6,717 nucleotides of DNA from Deltaproteobacteria bacterium (GTDB taxonomy: Bacteria > Desulfobacterota > Syntrophia > Syntrophales > UBA2185). The notes under the pieces are model-generated. The model was not told where the DNA came from, did no database searches, and saw only the letters and a list, made by a program, of their open reading frames with translations. The DNA lies in assembly GCA_026388495.1 (NCBI GenBank), contig JAPLJQ010000148.1, positions 1 to 6,717 on the forward strand, in the 5' to 3' direction. Each line of letters starts with the position of its first letter. Position 1 is the stretch's first letter. The position numbers and the translations under genes were made by a program. Of this stretch, positions 1 to 6,717 are shown one piece after another.

Positions 1-37
1 ACAGATCTTATGGCAATAACATTTATGATAAAGACTG

Positions 38-2740
38 CTAAACGAGCGGTCTTCCACCGTTGAGTTTCTCATAAATCCGGATGTATTCTGCGATCATGTT
101 TCCAAGGTCGTATTTTTCTCTGGCTTCCCTCATGATCCGTTTCAGTTGTTTTTCTTTTATTTTCGGTGATCTCCTGTGAAAGGCAAGACTCTTTCCCAGA
201 CCGTACCATAATCCCCCTGCATCGTAATCCCTGAAGAGAAAACCGTTTCCCACATCCGGAGTCGCCCCGTATTTTTTCAACCTGAGTTCCCTGATTTTAT
301 CGTGAAATCCTCCCGTGTCGCGGTTGGTAGCCGTTGCACCGAATAAATTGCCCACCTGATCGATCTGACCGCAAGGCTCATAAATGGATGCGCCAAAGAC
401 ATCACTTGCAGCGGCGTAACCCAACATGCAGAGAGCATCACTGTATGGATGATAAGCGATCCTTCCATTTGACGCACAGGCGATCCGTCCCAGCGTCTCC
501 GCGTGTTTCCTGTCATTTCCGATACCGTCGGCCACGATGGCGATCTGCGCGTCATGATGGGAATTTACGAAATGCCAGGCAAAGGCCTCAAGGAGTTCAA
601 CCCCTTTCTGTGAAGGATCCAGCCTTGACGGCCAGAAAAACAGAATGGCATTGGGATCGATATTGAGTCCCGTTCTTTTTTGAAATTCCACGAGATTTTC
701 TTTTTTCGCGTCAATGACTGGATCGTCGGGACCAAATTTTCTTATGCAGAAGTCACAGCGCTCCGGATACATGTTTGAAGATGGTGCGTTCATGATTGCC
801 CACGCCAGACCATGATAATACTTGGCTTTCACCTCATTGCGTACGCTTGTAGGAACAATGGGCCTGTCATGAAAATAATCTTCCACAACTTCCATGAGAA
901 ATTTTTTCCCCACGAAATTTACAATGGTGGCATTCTTGATTGCCGTGGCCTGACAATCCACAGCCATTTTTCCGTGGTAATCGGAGATGTAGAGGTTTTC
1001 TGAAATTTTGTTAATATCAATCCCACCAAGATATTCGAGAGGCAGATCCGCAGTAAAAACATTGTGCACCGTATGGAGGACGGGTATGCCCGTTGATCTG
1101 GCATAGGCCGTTATGGCGCCGCCCGCCATCCAGTCATGGCTGTGAATAATCAGTCTCCCTTCATGCCTGCCGCGGACCTCTTTGATGATATTGTTTACAA
1201 TCTCTTTTTGAAATTCTGCGGCTGTCAGCAAAGGGTCCCCTGCATAAGCGCTAAGATTGTCAGCAAAGATTGCCGAACTGACGAGATGGATTTTTTCGGG
1301 ATCAATATTGTATCTGATTTCCCGCCACTGATGCTCGCTCAGCTGCATTTCGCGCTGAAAACGTTTTTTTAAGTTTAGTGTAACCAGGTGAACATCTATC
1401 CCTCTTTCAGACAGCCCTTCACATAAGGCGGAAATAACCTCCCCCTGTCCGCCGCTCTTGCCCGATATGTATCTGGCAAGAGCCCCCATATCTTCGGGCA
1501 GTCTCCCCGTTTCCGGCGTAATCATCAGGACAGCAGTTCTTTTTTTACCCTTTATAATTTCAAAACGTCTGATGTGCGATTCAAGGTCGTCTATTTTTCT
1601 TGTCAACACATGGGTCGGCTGTGCAATGGAGCCTCCGTATGGATTGAAATAGGCGTGGACAGCGTGGTCTTCACCGATTCGTTCGTGAAGAAAATAAATA
1701 TGATCCGACGTGGTCAGATGCCTCCATTGCGTGAAGAGTTCCATGCCGGACCTGCGGGCATCCTTTTCCATGCTTTCAATGTCTTTGAATAACTCGTATT
1801 GCGTCAGGTTCCCCAGCCATCCGAAGGTGTCTCTTCCGGCATCCGCCCAGGAAGAAGTGGCCAGTCCGTGTATGTCCAAGGCCGGGCAGTCGGCATCCCT
1901 GAAGCTTTCCGCAATTTCCGAAGGATTCGATATGACAATGTTGGAATGTTTTGAAAGGGATTCAGGCAAACCCCGCCAAAAATCGAAGATACCCTTGTCT
2001 TCCCAGATGTGTTCTCCGATATGCTCATAATCGTAACCGAGGAGTACCGCCTCTCCGTCGATTCTGGCAATGTATGCGGCATACTGATCGGGTGTAATCG
2101 GATCGTTGGGAAATCTGAATGCAACATCATCACTCAGTTCCCTGTTTCGTGGAATCACAATCAGGTTACTCCCTCTTGACCGAAAGACGGCATTTGGAGA
2201 TATGGGATGATCGCTTCCCGTGTACATATCCTCCCTTCGTTCGCATAGAATGGCAGCATAACCCATATCGGCGACAACGTCTGCGATGTGATTGTTGTAC
2301 ATGAGCTCGGTGTTGCGGAAGGACGTCGGAAACGCTCCGAATAAAATTCTCATTTTTTCACGGTGCAGGGAGACCTGATTCCGGAATTCCTGTTTCCCCG
2401 GATCTTTAAAAAGGCTGGTGAGAGAATGATAGTATGTCTCGTCAAGAAACTCGACCTGATTATTTTCCATCCCGGCTGCATAAAGTTCCTGCAATGCCAT
2501 GATGACGGCGGGCTGGTAGAGCTGCGCCTGCTCCAGGAAAGTGCCGGACATGCTGAGGGTGATTTTAAATTCAGGGTAGGACGAAACAAGCTCGGTGAAC
2601 ATGTTCGTTGCGGGAAGATAACATTTTTCAGAGACCTTTATGAAAACGTCCCGGTTTTTCTCATCCCACAGGAACTTATCTCTTTCCGGATGGAGCCGAA
2701 GCGGCTGATGAAGCTGGAAATAAAATGTAACCAGCGGCAT
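38..2740 (-). CDS. Bifunctional GH57 glycoside hydrolase / GT5 glycogen synthase fusion protein
   Basis: Complete 900-residue cytoplasmic protein; no signal peptide or membrane segment is visible. Residues 1 to about 395 form a glycoside hydrolase family 57 (alpha-amylase/glucanotransferase type) domain. It has HQP at 11-13, the likely nucleophile E145 in FRNTE, the likely acid/base D237 in YDYEHIGEHIW (236-246), a TSSWAD motif at 295-300, and YFNPYG near 364-369. Residues about 402-900 form a GT5 glycogen/starch synthase. It has the nucleotide-sugar loop KSGGQGEV (428-435), HSHDW (533-537), HTVHN (556-560), R706 and K712 in the SRLDPSQKG stretch, and YEPCGQ with E788. The GT5 half should extend alpha-1,4-glucan from ADP- or UDP-glucose; the GH57 half should cleave or transfer alpha-glucan. 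A single polypeptide suggests coupled glycogen synthesis and trimming, which is inference. The ATG at 2740 is supported by AGGAG 8 bases upstream and by HQP falling right at the N-terminus, as is usual for GH57. The stop is TAG. The fold assignments are secure; donor sugar and GH57 specificity are not. Confidence 0.93.
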   Translation of the reverse strand: MPLVTFYFQLHQPLRLHPERDKFLWDEKNRDVFIKVSEKCYLPATNMFTELVSSYPEFKITLSMSGTFLEQAQLYQPAVIMALQELYAAGMENNQVEFLDETYYHSLTSLFKDPGKQEFRNQVSLHREKMRILFGAFPTSFRNTELMYNNHIADVVADMGYAAILCERREDMYTGSDHPISPNAVFRSRGSNLIVIPRNRELSDDVAFRFPNDPITPDQYAAYIARIDGEAVLLGYDYEHIGEHIWEDKGIFDFWRGLPESLSKHSNIVISNPSEIAESFRDADCPALDIHGLATSSWADAGRDTFGWLGNLTQYELFKDIESMEKDARRSGMELFTQWRHLTTSDHIYFLHERIGEDHAVHAYFNPYGGSIAQPTHVLTRKIDDLESHIRRFEIIKGKKRTAVLMITPETGRLPEDMGALARYISGKSGGQGEVISALCEGLSERGIDVHLVTLNLKKRFQREMQLSEHQWREIRYNIDPEKIHLVSSAIFADNLSAYAGDPLLTAAEFQKEIVNNIIKEVRGRHEGRLIIHSHDWMAGGAITAYARSTGIPVLHTVHNVFTADLPLEYLGGIDINKISENLYISDYHGKMAVDCQATAIKNATIVNFVGKKFLMEVVEDYFHDRPIVPTSVRNEVKAKYYHGLAWAIMNAPSSNMYPERCDFCIRKFGPDDPVIDAKKENLVEFQKRTGLNIDPNAILFFWPSRLDPSQKGVELLEAFAWHFVNSHHDAQIAIVADGIGNDRKHAETLGRIACASNGRIAYHPYSDALCMLGYAAASDVFGASIYEPCGQIDQVGNLFGATATNRDTGGFHDKIRELRLKKYGATPDVGNGFLFRDYDAGGLWYGLGKSLAFHRRSPKIKEKQLKRIMREAREKYDLGNMIAEYIRIYEKLNGGRPLV

Positions 2741-2748
2741 CTTAAAAA

Positions 2749-2756
2749 CTCCTCTC
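2749..2756 (-). promoter_or_regulatory. Ribosome binding site of the GH57-GT5 gene
   Basis: On the minus strand the bases read GAGAGGAG. The AGGAG core (2749-2753) ends 8 bases before the ATG at 2740. This is a strong Shine-Dalgarno match at good spacing, and it fixes the start codon. Confidence 0.85.
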
Positions 2757-2798
2757 TTTTATAATAATATCAGAAAGCTCGCATAGCAGTTCGGTGAT

Positions 2799-2827
2799 AC
2801 TATATAACATTTTATGACGGCTGTAAA
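2799..2827 (-). promoter_or_regulatory. Probable sigma-70 promoter of the GH57-GT5 gene
   Basis: Reading the minus strand, a -35 box TTTACA (2822-2827, five of six matches to TTGACA) is followed after exactly 17 bases by a -10 box TATAGT (2799-2804, five of six matches to TATAAT). Transcription would begin near 2792, giving a leader of about 52 bases that carries the AGGAG site. This is the best promoter match seen in the intergenic region. It is a sequence match only. Confidence 0.6.
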
Positions 2828-2830
2828 CGT

Positions 2831-2848
2831 GGAGTATTATATTACTCC
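2831..2848. promoter_or_regulatory. Inverted repeat next to the -35 box, possible operator
   Basis: The arms GGAGTA and TACTCC (six perfect pairs) flank a six-base AT centre, TTATAT. The site ends three bases upstream of the -35 box of the leftward promoter. That is a usual place for an activator, or for a repressor of upstream type. No regulator gene is present in the window to pair with it. A six-base arm in AT-rich DNA can arise by chance, so the call is tentative. Confidence 0.3.
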
Positions 2849-3064
2849 GGCAACATTTGATATATTTGATTGCCGCAGTAATAGCCTTCATTTCGTTACA
2901 ACAGTATCGAAAATAAATATGGAATAATGTTATACGTATCGAAGATGAAAGTCAAAGTTATTATTGAAAATATACCGATAATGTGTTTATTGGCATATGA
3001 TGCATGACAGCTTCGCGGGAAGACAATACAAACAAAGCGATTTTGTAAAAAAATTCATGATGAT
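2849..3064. other. AT-rich intergenic stretch without a recognisable gene
   Basis: No open frame with coding character, tRNA, or strong terminator is seen on either strand. The only pattern noted is the octamer GTATCGAA occurring twice in direct orientation (2904-2911 and 2936-2943, 32 bases apart, about three helical turns). This is weak and could be chance. With 2741-2848 and the repeat element at 3065-3234, this stretch accounts for the whole 515-base gap between the two divergent genes. Confidence 0.6.
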
Positions 3065-3095
3065 ACTTTTTGCGAGATCCTGAAGTATGACGCAT

Positions 3096-3214
3096 TCGTA
3101 AAAAGTCATGTTTCGTCTCTATTTGTCATTCCCGCGAAAGCGGGAATCCAGTTATTTAAGCATGTTATGGATTCCTGCCTGTGCGGGAATGACAGGTTGG
3201 GGAACTTTTTACGA
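3096..3214. mobile_element. MITE-like / REP-like palindromic element
   Basis: The element is 119 bases long. Its ends are a perfect 11-base inverted repeat, TCGTAAAAAGT (3096-3106) and ACTTTTTACGA (3204-3214). Inside are two hairpins: ATTCCCGC-GAAA-GCGGGAAT (3128-3147, eight perfect pairs with a GAAA loop) and ATTCCTGC-CTGT-GCGGGAAT (3171-3190, eight pairs with one G-T). The two hairpins are also complementary to each other: GTCATTCCCGC (3125-3135) pairs perfectly with GCGGGAATGAC (3183-3193), and 3140-3150 pairs with 3168-3178 at ten of eleven positions. The whole could fold as one long stem or as a cruciform. Repeats with this GTCATTCCCGC core are widespread in proteobacterial genomes. It encodes no protein and probably moved in trans. 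Confidence 0.75.
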
Positions 3215-3224
3215 GATCGTGAAG

Positions 3225-3230
3225 TATAAT
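3225..3230 (+). promoter_or_regulatory. Possible -10 box of the hrpA promoter within the repeat
   Basis: A perfect TATAAT lies in the right-hand direct repeat copy, 26 bases before the ATG at 3256. The best-spaced -35 (GAACTT, 3202-3207, 17 bases upstream) matches the consensus poorly. The left-hand copy of the repeat has TATGAC at the same place. This is a candidate only. Confidence 0.3.
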
Positions 3231-3255
3231 GCGTATAGAATAATTTTACGCAGGA

Positions 3256-6200
3256 ATGGTGAGAATCGACCTGCGTGGCCGGCTGATAGATATGGTTAAC
3301 AATCGACTGATTATACGAAAAAAATCAATGGGCGCCGATGAGAGAAAGTCCTCTCGGATTGCCCGTATTCCGCAAGTTACCTATCCCGAGGCCCTTCCCA
3401 TTACAGCGAAAAAAGATGACATCGTCAGGGCCATAAAGAGTAACAGGGTGGTCGTCATCACCGGGGAGACAGGTTCCGGTAAAACGACGCAGATCCCCAA
3501 GATGTGTCTCGAAGCCGGAAGGGGGATTTCCGGCGTCATTGGCTGCACCCAGCCGAGAAGGGTTGCCGCCGTAACCGTAGCCCACAGGATCGCCGAAGAA
3601 ATCGGCGAAGAGATCGGCCGTTCCGTGGGGTATCAAATCCGTTTTGAAGACCGATCGGGACGGAATAATTACATCAAAATCATGACGGACGGGATTCTTC
3701 TGAACGAAGCACAGAACGATCCGTATCTGCGCCGGTACGACACCATCATCGTTGATGAAGCCCACGAAAGAAGTTTGAACATCGATTTTGTCCTGGGCGT
3801 TCTAAAGACACTCCTTGGGAAAAGGAGAGACCTCAAGGTCATCATCACGTCTGCCACCATCGATACGGAAAAGTTTTCACGTGTCTTTAACGCTCCCATC
3901 ATTGAAGTATCAGGCCGTATGTATCCCGTAGAAGTGCGCTACAGGCCTCTCGATCATGAACTTGAGGAATCGGGTGATGTCACGTATGTTGATGCGGCAA
4001 TCAACGCTGTGGAACGTCTCATGGCGGAAAGATATGGCGGCGATATCCTTATATTCTTGCCAACGGAGCGGGATATCCGGGAAATATGTGAACTCATTGA
4101 AACAAAGCTGGATTACGAGGCGACCATCCTTCCCCTGTTTGCCCGCCTTCCATGGACGGAGCAGCGCCGTGTCTTTCAGCCATCTTCCTCAAGAAAGATC
4201 GTTGTGGCAACCAATGTGGCCGAAACTTCTATTACCATTCCAGGGATCAGGTATGTCATCGATACGGGGCTGGCGCGGATCTCACAGTATAACCCACGTT
4301 CCCGGACGACAAGCCTGCCCATCAGGCCAATATCGAAAAGCAGTGCGGATCAAAGGAAAGGAAGATGCGGCCGGGTGCAAAACGGGACATGTATCCGTCT
4401 GTTCGATAAAGACGATTATGAGGATCGTCCCCTGTTTACGGAGCCCGAAATTCTCAGATCGAACCTGGCTGAGGTTATCCTCAGAATGCTTTTCCTCAGA
4501 TTGGGAGACATTTCATCATTTCCGTTCATTGATCCACCGCAGCCGAAAAATATCCGGGATGGTATTGAAATCCTCAGGGAGCTTGGGGCGATTGAAACAG
4601 TGGAGAATGATACAGCACCAGGCGACGATCAGCAGTATACACTGACGGGAAGAGGCAGGATGATGGCTCGCCTTCCCATCGATCCCCGGATCTCCCGGAT
4701 GATCATGGAGGCTGAAAAAGAAGAATGCCTGGAGGAAATTCTGATCATTGCTTCTGCGCTCAGCATTCAGGATCCGCGTGAACGGCCTGTGGAATTCGAA
4801 AAGAAGGCTGATAAAATCCACGCCGGTTTTACCGATCCATCTTCCGATTTCATAAGCCTTCTTCGCATCTGGAATCAATATCACAGCCTGATGCACACCG
4901 CGAAAAGCAAAAACAGGATGAAGAAATTCTGCCGGGAGCACTATCTCTCTTTCCGAAGGATGAGGGAGTGGATTGATGTTTATGACCAGCTCAAATCTAT
5001 ACTGGATGAACAAGGGTGGCAAATAAAAAAGAGACAGGATTTTGATGATAAAACCATCTACGAAGGTATCCATAAATCAATCCTCAGCGGCTATCTCTCC
5101 AATATTGCAACCAAAAAGGAAAAGAATATTTATACAGCCACAAAAGGGAAAGAAGTGATGATTTTTCCCGGTTCCGGTCTTTTCAAGAAAGGCGGAAGCT
5201 GGATTGTTGCTGCCGAAATGATAGAGACCTCCCGGTTGTTCGCCCGTATGGCAGCCAATATCAAAAGCGAGTGGCTTGAAGAACTGGGAGGAGGCCTGTG
5301 CCGGTCAACCTATTCCGAACCGCACTGGAGACGTGATCGCGGCGAAGTTGTGGCCTACGAGCAGGTCAGCCTGTTCGGCCTGGTGATTGTGCCGAAAAGG
5401 GCGGTTTCCTATGGCAGGATAAAGCCCGATGAAGCCTCTGAAATCTTTATCCGGAGCGCTCTCATTGAGGGAGATGTGAAAAAGCCCCTGCCCTTTTTGA
5501 TTTACAATCAGGATGTCATTGAGAGAATTTCAAATATGGAGGATAAAATCAGGAGGCGTAATCTCCTCGCCTGCGAAGATGAACTCGCCAGGTTTTACCA
5601 GGAACGACTTCCTTGCATCTATGACGTGAGAACCCTTCAGAAGACGATTAAAGGGAAAGGAGGGGATGATTTTCTCCGGATGAAGGAAGATGATATCCTG
5701 CAACATTTTCCCGCTGAGGATGAAATTTCCCTTTATCCCGACGAGGTTGTTTTCGGGAGTCATCGATTTTCATGCAATTATCGATTCGATCCTGGTAAAC
5801 CGGATGATGGGGTCACCTTAAGGGTGCCGGTTCACATGATTTCCACCCTGTCCGGAAAATCTTCGGACTGGCTGATACCCGGTCTGCTGAAAGATAAAAT
5901 CATGGCTTTGCTAAAGGGGCTTCCCAAAGAATTCAGGAAGAAGCTTCAGCCGCTTTCACATACCTGTGATATTGTTATGAAAGATATGTATAAAAGGGAT
6001 GATTATTTTCTCTCTGCCCTGGGGGAGGTCATACACAAAAGATTTGGTGTGGACATTCCGGCCTCTTCATGGAGCTATGATGCCGTTCCCGATCATCTGA
6101 AGATTCGCTACGCCGTTGTGGATGAAAAAGGAGAAGAAATCACATCAGGAAGGGACATCACGGTACTTCAAAAAGATATTGTGTTGGAAATGGCTTCAAA

Positions 6201-6717
6201 TGCGTTTATCAGATCGCAACAGATGTGGGTAAAAACCGGTTTAAAGGAATGGATTTTTGGTGATCTCCCCGAAGTGATTTCCCTTGGCAATGATAATAAT
6301 CCTGAAGGCTTTGCATATCCGGCTCTGGAAGCGGCAGACGGGTGCGTTAACCTTCGGTTATTTAATAACAAGTGGGACGCCGATACATCTCACCGCAAAG
6401 GGGTGATGGAACTCTATTCGATATTCTTCATAAATGACTTAAGGTATTTAAGAAAAGCCATTGTGTTGAAAGGTGATTTAAAACAATTGATGGACGATGT
6501 TGGACTTACGAAAATCCTTGAAAAAGCTATTTATGAAAAAGTTTTGTACGATCTGTTCCATCATCCTGTCAGAACCCGCGAGGCGTTTGAACGCCATGCC
6601 GGAGAGGTTGCTTCAAAAATTCTGCCTGCCGGCCAGGAGGTTTTGAAAAAAGTCAAGCCGCTGATCAGGGCCTATTACGACATCATTGTGAAGCTCCGGT
6701 CTCTTGAAACGTCAAGC
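3256..6717 (+). CDS. hrpA: ATP-dependent RNA helicase HrpA, DEAH-box (3' end beyond window)
   Basis: Reading frame open to the window edge: 1,154 residues counted from ATG 3256, against about 1,300 for E. coli HrpA, so roughly 150 C-terminal residues are missing. Helicase motifs: Walker A GETGSGKT 70-77, DEAH 167-170, SAT 199-201, ILIFLP 264-269, ATNVAETS 318-325 and QRKGRCGR 366-373. Then come the HA2 region (LGAIE near 444, LSIQDPRERP 502-511), the OB-fold region (IFPGSGLFKK 636-645, YSEPHW 686-691) and a DUF3418-type C-terminal region (DWLIPGLL from 871, W939). HrpA unwinds RNA using ATP and in E. coli acts on stalled or collided ribosomes and some mRNAs; that role is known for the family, not shown here. 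The start is uncertain. An in-frame stop at 3241 limits it; candidates are ATG 3256, GTG 3259 (AGGA three bases upstream), ATG 3292 and ATG 3328. The residues before 3328 (NNRLIIRKKSMGAD) resemble the N-terminal arginine-rich part of E. coli HrpA, which argues against 3328. None has a strong ribosome binding site. Confidence 0.93.
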   Translation, partial: MVRIDLRGRLIDMVNNRLIIRKKSMGADERKSSRIARIPQVTYPEALPITAKKDDIVRAIKSNRVVVITGETGSGKTTQIPKMCLEAGRGISGVIGCTQPRRVAAVTVAHRIAEEIGEEIGRSVGYQIRFEDRSGRNNYIKIMTDGILLNEAQNDPYLRRYDTIIVDEAHERSLNIDFVLGVLKTLLGKRRDLKVIITSATIDTEKFSRVFNAPIIEVSGRMYPVEVRYRPLDHELEESGDVTYVDAAINAVERLMAERYGGDILIFLPTERDIREICELIETKLDYEATILPLFARLPWTEQRRVFQPSSSRKIVVATNVAETSITIPGIRYVIDTGLARISQYNPRSRTTSLPIRPISKSSADQRKGRCGRVQNGTCIRLFDKDDYEDRPLFTEPEILRSNLAEVILRMLFLRLGDISSFPFIDPPQPKNIRDGIEILRELGAIETVENDTAPGDDQQYTLTGRGRMMARLPIDPRISRMIMEAEKEECLEEILIIASALSIQDPRERPVEFEKKADKIHAGFTDPSSDFISLLRIWNQYHSLMHTAKSKNRMKKFCREHYLSFRRMREWIDVYDQLKSILDEQGWQIKKRQDFDDKTIYEGIHKSILSGYLSNIATKKEKNIYTATKGKEVMIFPGSGLFKKGGSWIVAAEMIETSRLFARMAANIKSEWLEELGGGLCRSTYSEPHWRRDRGEVVAYEQVSLFGLVIVPKRAVSYGRIKPDEASEIFIRSALIEGDVKKPLPFLIYNQDVIERISNMEDKIRRRNLLACEDELARFYQERLPCIYDVRTLQKTIKGKGGDDFLRMKEDDILQHFPAEDEISLYPDEVVFGSHRFSCNYRFDPGKPDDGVTLRVPVHMISTLSGKSSDWLIPGLLKDKIMALLKGLPKEFRKKLQPLSHTCDIVMKDMYKRDDYFLSALGEVIHKRFGVDIPASSWSYDAVPDHLKIRYAVVDEKGEEITSGRDITVLQKDIVLEMASNAFIRSQQMWVKTGLKEWIFGDLPEVISLGNDNNPEGFAYPALEAADGCVNLRLFNNKWDADTSHRKGVMELYSIFFINDLRYLRKAIVLKGDLKQLMDDVGLTKILEKAIYEKVLYDLFHHPVRTREAFERHAGEVASKILPAGQEVLKKVKPLIRAYYDIIVKLRSLETSS

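Larger units (their letters stand above)
3065..3234. repeat. Composite intergenic repeat bounded by imperfect direct repeats
   Basis: Two 31-base segments, 3065-3095 and 3204-3234, match at 26 of 31 positions in the same orientation; both begin with ACTTTTT and contain CGAGATC and TGAAGTAT. They bracket the palindromic element at 3096-3214. The 11-base end sequence ACTTTTTACGA therefore appears three times: at 3065-3075 (with one difference, G for A), inverted at 3096-3106, and at 3204-3214. The arrangement suggests either two abutting or nested copies of a small non-autonomous element, or a duplication made during insertion. No transposase is present. Confidence 0.6.

Noticed and set aside
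1..37. Terminator or next gene downstream of the GH57-GT5 stop codon
   Set aside because: No hairpin with a T run and no start codon with an open frame can be seen in the 37 bases available.
2363..2764. 133-codon plus-strand open frame
   Set aside because: It lies antisense to the well-supported GH57 coding region and runs past its start; no recognisable domain or ribosome binding site. A shadow frame.
2945..3007. 20-codon open frame (MKVKVIIENIP...) in the intergenic region
   Set aside because: It has no clear ribosome binding site, no link to either gene as a leader, and is short enough to arise by chance.
3128..3193. Intrinsic terminator from the GC-rich hairpins
   Set aside because: The hairpins are strong but neither is directly followed by a T run on either strand. 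The TTTTT at 3206-3210 is too far from the stem, so a termination role is not supported.
3125..3193. CRISPR repeat pair
   Set aside because: There are only two copies, in inverted rather than direct orientation, with a 17-base gap that is too short for a spacer, and no cas genes. A palindromic repeat explains it better.
3108..3299. 63-codon plus-strand open frame starting MFRLYLSFPRKRES
   Set aside because: It is a translation of the palindromic repeat (FPRKRESS and WIPACAGMT are typical artefact peptides of this repeat type) and it overlaps the hrpA start. Not a real gene.
3956..4645. 229-codon plus-strand open frame inside hrpA
   Set aside because: It is in another frame of the helicase core, where the hrpA frame carries motifs IV to VI. 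The translation is low-complexity and has no domain.
4516..5073. 185-codon minus-strand open frame
   Set aside because: It is antisense to the HA2 region of hrpA, which is intact and conserved; no independent support.

Overview
The window holds two large protein-coding genes pointing away from each other, separated by an AT-rich intergenic stretch of about 515 bases that contains a palindromic, MITE-like repeat. The intergenic repeat is of the type built on GTCATTCCCGC/GCGGGAATGAC arms. Such repeats are common in several proteobacterial and desulfobacterial genomes. Together with a GH57 domain fused to a bacterial-type glycogen synthase and a full-size HrpA helicase, this suggests a Gram-negative bacterium, possibly an anaerobic Desulfobacterota/Deltaproteobacteria member such as a Syntrophales relative. 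The taxonomic guess is inference and rests on gene types and repeat style only.

Positions 38-2740 (minus strand) encode one complete 900-residue protein. Its N-terminal half is a glycoside hydrolase family 57 domain with all the expected catalytic motifs. Its C-terminal half is a GT5 glycogen/starch synthase domain. A clear ribosome binding site (AGGAG, 8 bases upstream of ATG) and a near-consensus sigma-70 promoter (TTTACA, 17 bases, TATAGT) lie upstream, with an inverted repeat just behind the -35 box that could be an operator.

Positions 2741-3255 carry no convincing gene. They hold the promoter region just described, about 200 bases of featureless AT-rich DNA, and the repeat element at 3065-3234: nested hairpins, terminal inverted repeats and flanking imperfect direct repeats. 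A perfect TATAAT lies in the distal repeat copy, close to the start of the rightward gene.

From about 3256 to the right edge (plus strand) runs an uninterrupted reading frame for a DEAH-box RNA helicase of the HrpA family, cut off by the window end. At least 1,150 residues are present out of about 1,300 expected. All helicase motifs are intact, followed by the HA2, OB-fold and DUF3418-type regions.

The two genes have no obvious functional link: one belongs to alpha-glucan (glycogen) metabolism, the other to RNA/ribosome quality control. They are divergently transcribed neighbours rather than an operon. I see no defence system, CRISPR array, RNA gene or clearly new system here. The most noteworthy items are the GH57-GT5 fusion, with its atypical synthase active-site region, and the repeat element that may supply promoter sequence to hrpA.
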